NCBI GenBank assembly: GCA_016550415.1 | Contig: JABXGU010000664.1 | Coordinates: 1-12,668, forward strand | Direction of reading: 5' to 3' | From: an archaeon | Lineage (GTDB): Archaea; Asgardarchaeota; Hermodarchaeia; Hermodarchaeales; Hermodarchaeaceae | DNA length: 12,668 nucleotides | Part shown: one piece after another, positions 6,196 through 12,668 of the stretch | Layout: each line of letters opens with the position of its first letter | Numbering within the stretch: the stretch's first letter is position 1 | Program-made: the position numbers and the translations under genes | The notes under the pieces: generated by a model | The model's database searches: none | Told to the model about the DNA's origin: nothing | Seen by the model: the letters and a program-made list of their open reading frames with translations, nothing else

Positions 6196-8805
6196 ATGAA
6201 TTTAAATAAAAAATTACCTAGTTTTCTTTTACTTTCAATTCTCTTCTGTTCTTCTGTGTTCCTCAGTGTTGGTCTAGTGTCTTCAACATCACATTCTAAT
6301 CTACCTATTTCAACTCGTGGTTCTGAGCCGATTCCACCTACTCCAGAACTCCCCCATAGCATCCTTCCAGTCTCAATATTAGTCTACAATCAATATTCAG
6401 ATAATACACCGGGTGGAGAATACGAAAACACACTAGCCGCTATAAACAACACCTATGGTACGGACTACTACTTTGCTAACCTAACAAACTACAATAATCT
6501 CGCTTCCGAGTTACCTAACTATGATATTCTCCTCATTGTTGAACAAGAACAAGCAACCGAGGCACAAATGAAGACTGTTGGTGCAGCGTGGGCGACCACT
6601 CTTACCAACTTTGTACAGGGAGGCGGCATTGTCATCCTCCTAGACTACGCCATGTATCCTTGGGCAGGATATGTCGGTATTACCTTCCACATCTATAATT
6701 CGTCAGGACTCATGTCAATCGACAGCGTTGGCGATGAGGCCTATAACACAATCTACCTCGCTAATACTTCTGATGCCCTCGCCCGAGGTGTTGCATCCTC
6801 CTTTAGTGCACCTGATGGCTCTGTAGCCTTCAGGACACCGGAGACAACGGTTGTAGTTGATAACACAACAGATCCTGTTGTAATTCACAAAGTCATGGGT
6901 AAGGGACATTTAGTATTACTTGGCTTTGACTTCTATTCATCTAACGCAAATTCTGAAATACTGTTGGGCAACGCTATTCGACTACACCGCCATGTTATCT
7001 TCGACGCATCACATGCACCATATGGCACAATCTTTGATGCTTTGAGTAGCTTTGCAGACGACCTGGTTTTAGAAGGCTTTGCTGTATCAAGCATAGCTCA
7101 TTTTAGTTCAGCATTTATTGCTGCCTGTGATGTCCTTGTCCTCACGGCTGGAACAGTGGCAATAACTGCTTCTGAAGCTACTGCCATTGAGGCGTTCGTC
7201 CTTGGTGGCGGAGGTCTCTTTGTTGCAACAGACTATGGTTCATTTGGTGACGAGTTAGACCCAGTAACAACAAAATTCGGGTTCACACGGTACACAGACT
7301 ATCTCACAGATACCGATGACACTATAGCTTATGATTCTTACAATGTCTATGACAACACTGGTGGCAATTACAACATAGTAAATCACTCGATTACAGTAGG
7401 TGTTACTAGACTTGAACTTGACCGCCCAGGAGGCTTCTCAGCACTCCCAACTGATGCCATTCCAATACTCTACACTGATACAGATGGCACTTCCGATTGG
7501 TTTGCTGGAGGTGCAGCTGATGGTGTTCCAGTTGCTGCAGCTTTGGTTACTGCAGGTAATGGTCGTGTTTCAACCATTATGGATTGGAACTTTCTGGATG
7601 ACGCCATAGATACCGACAGTGATGCAACAAACAATTACTTTGATAGCAATAACGATGATTTCGCCATCAATATGATTCGATGGCTGTCTGCTGCGGGACT
7701 GAAGGAACGCATCATCCTCTTCGAAGAATCACATGGTGCAGCATGGACAATTAATACTCTGGGATATCGTGGTTTCAGCAAATATCTCACAAGCAATGGC
7801 TATACGATCCACTGGATGACCACCTTCTATTCAAGTCTCCTGGACCAGGCACATGTCCTAGTCATCTGTGATGGCTCATCAGCTTATAGTGCCAGCGAAA
7901 ATGCTAGCATTGTCAACTTTGTCGCTTCAGGCGGAGGACTACTCCTACTTGGCGATAATGGTGGGAACCGTGACAGGATTGACCCCATCAGTAACGTCTT
8001 TGGCATCGATTGGCACGACACAGACGATTTAGAGGATTCTGATGATTACATTACATCCACTGACTATGTCATTTATACTGGTGCCAACATTGGTGTACAC
8101 GCTATAACACAGGGTGTTTCACGAATTGAAATGGATGCAGGGACCGGACTAGTTTCCATCGGTAGCGGTACAGCTTTGGTATCCACAGATAGTGATGGAA
8201 CTGCCACCTGGGGAGGCATTACCCCAGCAAATGGCGTTGCTGTCCTTGCTGCTACCACCTATCAATTGGGTCGAGTGGTCTGCATAACAGACTTCCAACT
8301 ATTCGCTGATAACTACGACACAGATGGTGATGGCATTCCCCATATGTATGAACACGACAACATCCTCTTCACAGTAAACACATTTCAATGGCTCTCAGAA
8401 AATCGTGCACCAATTGTAACTGTTGCAAATCCAAATGGTGGTGAAGCCCTCACAGGAACCGTCACCATTGATTGGACAGCTATTGATCCCAATAAAGACA
8501 CGATAGTATCTTACGATGTCGCTTACAGTCCTGACAATGGTGCCAGCTGGATTACCATTGCTACTGGACTAACAACCACTAGCACAAGTTGGGATACTAC
8601 TACTGTTATCAACGGTAACCAGTACTTGATTCGTGTAGTGGCATACGACTACGACCTTGGTGGACAAGACCAATCCGATGCTGTTTTCTCAGTTAACAAT
8701 CCTCTACCCATACCTGGTTTCCCATTCGAAGCAGTAGCCATTGGAATACTCTTCAGCTTAGGTCTAGTCTTTGTTAAGCGGCGAAACCGTCGCAACACCA
8801 ATTGA
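6196..8805 (+). CDS. Secreted PGF-anchored surface protein, three amidotransferase-like (DUF4350/GIFT-like) domains, copy 2
   Basis: Paralogue of the preceding gene with the same architecture in 869 residues. It has a signal peptide (about 1-30), amidotransferase-like repeats at about 55-262, 264-500 and 503-735, an Ig/FN3-like domain at 737-834, then PIPGFPFE (838-845), a membrane helix and KRRNRR. Repeats 2 and 3 open with VIFDASH (267-273) and IILFEESH (506-513). Gly-rich strands are GGGLFVATD (338-346) and GGGLLLLGD (579-587). The Asp-rich loops are DTDSDATNN (472-480), partly degenerate, and DTDGDGIPHMYE (708-719), a good Ca2+-loop match. There is no Pro-Thr linker before the anchor, unlike copy 1. 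Protein similarity runs end to end, and the last domain and anchor share long identical DNA runs with copy 1. Start ATG 6196 is chosen for the spacing of AAAGGG; ATG 6187 would add three residues. It is likely exposed on the cell surface. Binding, scaffolding or polymer interaction are possible roles, none proven by sequence. Confidence 0.88.
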   Translation: MNLNKKLPSFLLLSILFCSSVFLSVGLVSSTSHSNLPISTRGSEPIPPTPELPHSILPVSILVYNQYSDNTPGGEYENTLAAINNTYGTDYYFANLTNYNNLASELPNYDILLIVEQEQATEAQMKTVGAAWATTLTNFVQGGGIVILLDYAMYPWAGYVGITFHIYNSSGLMSIDSVGDEAYNTIYLANTSDALARGVASSFSAPDGSVAFRTPETTVVVDNTTDPVVIHKVMGKGHLVLLGFDFYSSNANSEILLGNAIRLHRHVIFDASHAPYGTIFDALSSFADDLVLEGFAVSSIAHFSSAFIAACDVLVLTAGTVAITASEATAIEAFVLGGGGLFVATDYGSFGDELDPVTTKFGFTRYTDYLTDTDDTIAYDSYNVYDNTGGNYNIVNHSITVGVTRLELDRPGGFSALPTDAIPILYTDTDGTSDWFAGGAADGVPVAAALVTAGNGRVSTIMDWNFLDDAIDTDSDATNNYFDSNNDDFAINMIRWLSAAGLKERIILFEESHGAAWTINTLGYRGFSKYLTSNGYTIHWMTTFYSSLLDQAHVLVICDGSSAYSASENASIVNFVASGGGLLLLGDNGGNRDRIDPISNVFGIDWHDTDDLEDSDDYITSTDYVIYTGANIGVHAITQGVSRIEMDAGTGLVSIGSGTALVSTDSDGTATWGGITPANGVAVLAATTYQLGRVVCITDFQLFADNYDTDGDGIPHMYEHDNILFTVNTFQWLSENRAPIVTVANPNGGEALTGTVTIDWTAIDPNKDTIVSYDVAYSPDNGASWITIATGLTTTSTSWDTTTVINGNQYLIRVVAYDYDLGGQDQSDAVFSVNNPLPIPGFPFEAVAIGILFSLGLVFVKRRNRRNTN

Positions 8806-8812
8806 AACAACC

Positions 8813-8852
8813 AACGGACGCCAAGACTGGTGTCCGTTCTCTCCCTTTTTTT
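8813..8852 (+). terminator. Strong hairpin terminator of second surface-protein gene
   Basis: AACGGACGCCA (8813-8823) pairs with TGGTGTCCGTT (8828-8838) over 11 pairs, one of them G-U, with a four-base AGAC loop. CTCTCCC and T7 (8846-8852) follow. It is oriented for the plus strand; the minus-strand operon arriving from the other side has no matching T-run. Confidence 0.75.
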
Positions 8853-8886
8853 CCTTAATTATTACATTTCTTTAAAGTTCAAGTAG

Positions 8887-9717
8887 CTACCTTTCGAGTT
8901 CGAGTTGCATTTTATAGAGTAAGTGGTGAAGTTTGTAACTCCGGCTATTACAGAGCTGGGCAAGTTCATCATTATCAGTGAAGGTGACACGAACAAAATC
9001 GAACTGTGGTAAACTGTAGGGACGTAGGCCTGAAATGAAATCATCAAAACTGTCAATATTTTCTATCTCAAAGGGGAAGCAGCCTGGAAAACTAGGTGTA
9101 AACCGACAGGCACCAACAATTTTCCCACCTAGAGATTTCAAAGTGAATACTAAGTATCCTTTGTCTATGAATCTCCTGATTTGAGTTGCAGGTAATGACA
9201 TATTGTATCGTTGGCCGACTGCTTTGATTTCACTAGGTTGTATTAGTTGGCATCTATACCGCTCTGAGGGAGTAAGTGTATCAAAGTGGACATAGTAATC
9301 CCAAGTGGTAGCTACTGCTTTAAACCCGAATTTTCTATACAACCCCTGAGCTGCAATGTTATCTTGTTGTGTGTAGAGAAAAATCTGCTGTAATCCACTT
9401 TGTTCTCTAAACCATTTGAGGGCAAATTCCATCAGTTTTGTTCCGAAGCCTTTACCCTGCATAGACTTGGCAACACCAATGCGACCAAGATGACCAGTAT
9501 TATCTCCGAATCGACGAAGAATCAAGTAGCCAACGATAACTCCAAATTCTGATTCAATAACAAATGAGCCATCCTCGTTGGCAAACCGAACAAATTCTTC
9601 GCTAGATATCCTATCTTCAGGAAAAATCTCTGAATCAAGAGGGGCAAGAGCTCGACAATCCGCCCGTTTCATAGGTCGGATGATTGGCGTTCGCTTTGAC
9701 AAGATATGCCAACCCAT
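8887..9717 (-). CDS. GNAT-family N-acetyltransferase with degenerate second GNAT domain
   Basis: An acetyl-CoA-dependent acyltransferase of the GNAT superfamily; the acceptor is unknown. The N-terminal domain (about 11-145) has all main landmarks. These are the strand GVIVGYLIL (59-67), LGRIGVAKSMQGKGFG (77-92) with the acetyl-CoA pyrophosphate loop Q87-x-x-G90-x-G92, the helix that follows, and GLYRKFGF (125-132) with Y127 as the probable general acid. The C-terminal part (about 150-276) looks like a second GNAT fold (YLVFTLKSLGGKIVGACRF, then a final LHHLLYKMQLEL strand) but lacks the Q/RxxGxG loop. It may therefore serve substrate binding or pairing of the two halves. The length of 276 is about twice a single GNAT domain. 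ATG 9717 lies 13 bases after the dikinase stop, so the two are probably cotranscribed. No clear Shine-Dalgarno is visible, and ATG 9672 (residue 16) is an alternative start. Confidence 0.85.
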   Translation of the reverse strand: MGWHILSKRTPIIRPMKRADCRALAPLDSEIFPEDRISSEEFVRFANEDGSFVIESEFGVIVGYLILRRFGDNTGHLGRIGVAKSMQGKGFGTKLMEFALKWFREQSGLQQIFLYTQQDNIAAQGLYRKFGFKAVATTWDYYVHFDTLTPSERYRCQLIQPSEIKAVGQRYNMSLPATQIRRFIDKGYLVFTLKSLGGKIVGACRFTPSFPGCFPFEIENIDSFDDFISGLRPYSLPQFDFVRVTFTDNDELAQLCNSRSYKLHHLLYKMQLELER

Positions 9718-9730
9718 AAATTCATACTAT

Positions 9731-12436
9731 TTATTTTCGTCCATACTTGAACAGGAGTGCCGCTTGAGCAGCTGCTAAACGGGCAATGGGAACACGGTAA
9801 GGAGAGCAGCTAACATAATTCAAGCCTACTATATGTGAGAATTCTATAGATTGTGGCTCTCCGAAATGTTCACCACAACCGCCTATCTCCAGATTTGGCT
9901 TGGTAGATCTTCCCTTCTCGACAGCCATCTTCATTAGTATCCCTACACCATCTCGATCTAGTATTTCAAATGGATTGTTTGGTATGATTCCTCGTTCCAC
10001 ATATTGATGGAGGAATTTGCCTTCAGCATCGTCTCGGCTTACACCATATGTCATTTGGGTTAGATCGTTGGTGCCAAATGAGTAGAAATCTGTGTAATGA
10101 GCAATCTCATCAGCTGTTAGCGCAGCGCGGGGAGTTTCAATCATTGTGCCAAATTTATATTTCAGTTGGACACCCTTTTCAGCCATTACCTCTCTAGCAA
10201 CCCGTTCAAGCTTTTCCCGCTCTAGTTTGAGTTCATTGACATGACTAACGAGAGGAATCATTACTTCTGGAAAAACGGTTATACCTTCTTTTGTAACATT
10301 GCAGGCAGCTTCAAAGATTGCACGTGTCTGCATCTCAGTCAAACCTGGATACATAATTCCAGCCCTGCACCCGCGGAGACCCATCATAGGGTTAACCTCC
10401 CACATACTCTGCACTATTGTTAGGATTTTCTCTGTTTCCGTCAAAGTCGTTTGTAATTTCTTGAGTGTAGCAGGTGGTGGATTTGATTTAATTTCTATTT
10501 CCAGTTTACAGATTTTTTCCAACAATTCATCTTTAGATGGCAAAAATTCATGCATAGGAGGATCAATCAGGCGAATGATGACAGGATAACCATCCATGGC
10601 GCGAAAAATGCCTTCAAAGTCTTTCCGCTGATATGGAAGGAGTTGGTTCAATAGATTTTGACGCACTTCCTTGTCATCAGCCATAATCATTTTGACAACT
10701 ATTGGACGACGTTCTTCTTCGAAAAACATGTGCTCGGTTCGGCACAGACCAATTCCTTTGGCTCCAAAGGCTCTTGCTCGTGCAGCGTCAGGAGGGTTAT
10801 CTGCATTGGTCCAAACTCCGAGCTTACGTATCTCATCAGCCCAGCCTAATAGTGTTACAAGTTCTATCTCTTCTTCAAAGTTAGGATCAATCGTATCGAT
10901 TTTTCCTTCGAAGACCACTCCGGTTGTGCCATCGATTGAGATGTAATCACCCTCGCGAATTACTTTATCACCAACACGAAAGGCTCGAGCGTCCAAATCG
11001 ATTTTAATGGTTTCACATCCGGCAACACAGGCTTTTCCCCATCCACGGGCAACCACTGCAGCATGTGAGGTCATGCCTCCACGTTGTGTTAGAACGCCTC
11101 TAGCTGCAACCATTCCATGAACATCATCAGGATTGGTTTCAGGTCGAACCAAAATTACATGTTCTCCAGATTCATGCCGCTCAACAGCCCTATCTGCGTC
11201 AAAAATCGCAACACCTGTGGCAGCACCTGGTGATGCATTCAATCCCACAGCAAGAAGCCTACCTGTTTCCTTAGCTTGTTGCACTGCCGCCGGATCAAAA
11301 CGTGGATGAAGAAACTGATTAATTTGTGCTGGTTTAACCCGCATCACAGCCTCTTTCTTTGTAATCAGTCTTTCATTAACCATGTCTACTGCAATTTTCA
11401 CAGCTGCGATAGCGGTGCGTTTGCCTGTACGAGTTTGAAGCATCCAGAGTTTACCACGTTCAATTGTGAATTCGAGGTCTTGCACATCTTTATAATGGCG
11501 TTCAAGGCGGCTGCAGAACCGAAGGAATTCCTTATACTGTGCAGGTAAGTCAGTAGCCATCTCAGAGATGGATTTTGGAGTTCGAATACCCGCGACAACA
11601 TCTTCACCCTGAGCATTAAGGAGGTATTCACCCCAGACCTGTTTCTCCCCAGTAGCAGGATTTCGGGTAAAGGCAACTCCTGTCCCACTCGTTTCACCCA
11701 TATTACCAAAGACCATGGTCTGAACGTTGACCGCAGTCCCCCAATCATGCGGCAAACTTTCAGCATTACGATAAGATATTGCTGGCGCACCAAACCACGA
11801 GTCAAAAACAGCACCAATAGCATGGCGAATCTGCTTCAAAGGGTCATCAGGAAACTTCTCACCCAACTCCTTTTCATATAGGGCCTTAAAAACAGCAACA
11901 AGATCTTTCAACATCGCAACGGTGAGATCAGTATCCCTGCCCCCCTCAGTCCGTGCTTTGAACTTATCAAGAATAGCTTCAAATTCGTGACGCTTAATCC
12001 CCTTCACAATATTCCCAAACATCTGAATAAGACGGCGATAAGCATCCCAAGCAGTCCTCTCATTCCCAGTAAGTTCTGCAAAACCTCTCAACACCTTGTG
12101 GTTTAGTCCAATATTGAGAACAGTGTCCATCATGCCAGGCATACTTATGCGTGCACCGGAGCGACATGATACAAGTAGTGGGTTTGCGGGGTTTCCGAGC
12201 TCTTTGCCTGTTTGTTTTTCAAGGGTTGCTATAGCTTCGAGTACTTGTTCCCACATGCCTTTAGGAAATTTTTTGCCTGATGCGAAGTAGGCGTTACAGG
12301 CTTCGGTTGTTATCGTGAATCCAGGAGGTACAGGTAATCCTGCATTGGTCATCTCAGCTAGATTCGCACCTTTTCCACCAAGGAGCTCACGCATATCCTT
12401 GTTTCCTTCACTAAATAGGTAAACCCATTTTGTCAT
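9731..12436 (-). CDS. ppdK: Pyruvate, phosphate dikinase
   Basis: Catalyses pyruvate + ATP + Pi to and from phosphoenolpyruvate + AMP + PPi in the cytosol, at the glycolysis/gluconeogenesis node. From the chosen start it has 901 residues, typical for the family (about 870-950). The ATP-grasp domain covers about 1-340, with GGKGANL (20-26), SCRSGARISMPGMMD (90-104, including R92) and ETSGTGVAFTRNP (248-260). The swivelling phosphohistidine domain holds GGMTSHAA (453-460) with the phospho-acceptor H458. The C-terminal TIM barrel (about 520-896) carries LCRTEHMFF, MGLRGCRAG, the metal-binding GTMIETPRAAL (763-773), SFGTNDLTQMTYG (786-798) and GGCGEHFGEPQS with catalytic C854. All key residues are present, so it should be active. 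The start at 12436 is preferred over an in-frame ATG at 12451 because GAGGAA sits 7 bases ahead and MTKWVYLF matches the family's usual N-terminus. The GNAT gene follows directly. Confidence 0.96.
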   Translation of the reverse strand: MTKWVYLFSEGNKDMRELLGGKGANLAEMTNAGLPVPPGFTITTEACNAYFASGKKFPKGMWEQVLEAIATLEKQTGKELGNPANPLLVSCRSGARISMPGMMDTVLNIGLNHKVLRGFAELTGNERTAWDAYRRLIQMFGNIVKGIKRHEFEAILDKFKARTEGGRDTDLTVAMLKDLVAVFKALYEKELGEKFPDDPLKQIRHAIGAVFDSWFGAPAISYRNAESLPHDWGTAVNVQTMVFGNMGETSGTGVAFTRNPATGEKQVWGEYLLNAQGEDVVAGIRTPKSISEMATDLPAQYKEFLRFCSRLERHYKDVQDLEFTIERGKLWMLQTRTGKRTAIAAVKIAVDMVNERLITKKEAVMRVKPAQINQFLHPRFDPAAVQQAKETGRLLAVGLNASPGAATGVAIFDADRAVERHESGEHVILVRPETNPDDVHGMVAARGVLTQRGGMTSHAAVVARGWGKACVAGCETIKIDLDARAFRVGDKVIREGDYISIDGTTGVVFEGKIDTIDPNFEEEIELVTLLGWADEIRKLGVWTNADNPPDAARARAFGAKGIGLCRTEHMFFEEERRPIVVKMIMADDKEVRQNLLNQLLPYQRKDFEGIFRAMDGYPVIIRLIDPPMHEFLPSKDELLEKICKLEIEIKSNPPPATLKKLQTTLTETEKILTIVQSMWEVNPMMGLRGCRAGIMYPGLTEMQTRAIFEAACNVTKEGITVFPEVMIPLVSHVNELKLEREKLERVAREVMAEKGVQLKYKFGTMIETPRAALTADEIAHYTDFYSFGTNDLTQMTYGVSRDDAEGKFLHQYVERGIIPNNPFEILDRDGVGILMKMAVEKGRSTKPNLEIGGCGEHFGEPQSIEFSHIVGLNYVSCSPYRVPIARLAAAQAALLFKYGRK

Positions 12437-12443
12437 ATCGGAA

Positions 12444-12449
12444 TTCCTC
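12444..12449 (-). promoter_or_regulatory. Shine-Dalgarno of the dikinase gene
   Basis: Minus-strand GAGGAA is 7 bases upstream of ATG 12436. It overlaps the alternative ATG at 12451 and therefore supports the shorter protein. Confidence 0.6.
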
Positions 12450-12479
12450 ATCCTTCTTTGTTTTGAAAAGAGTGCTGTC

Positions 12480-12497
12480 TGATAATGCTGATTATCA
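12480..12497. promoter_or_regulatory. Palindrome upstream of the dikinase operon
   Basis: TGATAAT (12480-12486) and ATTATCA (12491-12497) form a perfect 7+7 inverted repeat around GCTG. It lies 44-61 bases upstream of the dikinase start. TATA-like TTTATTAATA (minus strand, about 12545-12534) would put the start site near 12512, so the palindrome would overlap or just follow it. That position suits a repressor operator; a leader hairpin is the alternative. Confidence 0.4.
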
Positions 12498-12668
12498 ACT
12501 CTACTCTTATGTTGCTGGCACGAGCTTTTTGGCTATTAATAAAGCTTTGTTTTTATTAAATCGGTATATCTTCGAAAAGATGCTTTTTTGTTGCTGTATA
12601 TGCCGAATGGAGTATAACTTCGCTAATATCTGCTAAATTGTGGTTTAATGGGCTTTTAGGGGTGTCTA
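12498..12668. other. Region upstream of the dikinase operon, no gene seen
   Basis: An AT-rich stretch with TATA-like minus-strand candidates (TTTATTAATA near 12534-12545, TTTAATAAA near 12552-12560) for the dikinase operon. The only ORF here overlaps the dikinase start on the opposite strand and has no recognisable protein features. I see no RNA gene. Confidence 0.3.

Noticed and set aside
3415..8805. Active glutamine amidotransferase or peptidase
   Set aside because: No nucleophile-elbow Cys or Ser with a partner His is conserved between the repeats or between the two paralogues; the conserved His of the SH motif alone does not make a catalytic site.
11398..11823. 141-codon open frame antisense inside the dikinase gene's region, same strand but different frame
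   Set aside because: It lies wholly inside the conserved ATP-grasp coding sequence and has no domain signature or ribosome-binding site; it is a frame shadow.
12430..12636. 68-codon plus-strand frame at the right edge
   Set aside because: It overlaps the dikinase start and its probable promoter, and no recognisable protein feature or ribosome-binding site is seen.
1..12668. CRISPR array, tRNA/rRNA, insertion sequence or phage element
   Set aside because: No regularly spaced long repeats, cloverleaf-like sequences, transposase-like reading frames or terminal inverted repeats were seen.

Overview
The window looks archaeal, and an Asgard archaeon (Thorarchaeota-like) is my best guess. Two large secreted proteins end in a PGF-type C-terminal anchor (PGFPFE, hydrophobic helix, Arg cluster). 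Promoters look like archaeal TATA elements (CCTTAAA, CTAAAATATA). The metabolic genes are a form IV RuBisCO-like protein and a pyruvate phosphate dikinase, both known in that group. The taxonomic call is inferred from protein style; there is no rRNA or tRNA here to confirm it. Base composition is moderately AT-rich and even. I see no mobile element, CRISPR array, RNA gene or integration scar.

Layout: (1) 150-1661, plus strand: a cation diffusion facilitator (CDF) metal exporter with an unusually long cytosolic tail that reads as three consecutive CDF C-terminal domains. (2) 1738-3063, minus strand, convergent with it: a RuBisCO-like protein that keeps the metal/carbamate Lys-Asp-Glu motif but has lost the residues needed for CO2 fixation. 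(3) 3064-3408: a divergent intergenic region with a promoter at each end and an imperfect palindrome between. (4) 3415-6039 and 6196-8805, plus strand: tandem paralogous surface proteins. Each has a signal peptide, three glutamine-amidotransferase-like (DUF4350/GIFT-like) domains with acidic Asp-rich loops, an Ig/FN3-like domain and a PGF anchor. Each copy has its own promoter and its own hairpin-plus-T7 terminator, so the duplication covered a whole transcription unit. (5) 8887-12436, minus strand: a probable two-gene operon, pyruvate phosphate dikinase followed 13 nt later by a double-GNAT acetyltransferase. A 7+7 bp palindrome lies in front of the dikinase.

How the genes fit together: the dikinase interconverts pyruvate and phosphoenolpyruvate at the glycolysis/gluconeogenesis node. 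The RuBisCO-like protein probably performs an enolase- or isomerase-type reaction on a sugar phosphate or related compound, and its substrate cannot be read from the sequence. The paralogous surface proteins are the most distinctive and least explained part of the window: a probable cell-envelope module built from repeated, apparently non-catalytic amidotransferase-fold domains. Nothing here forces a single pathway; most units look independently transcribed.
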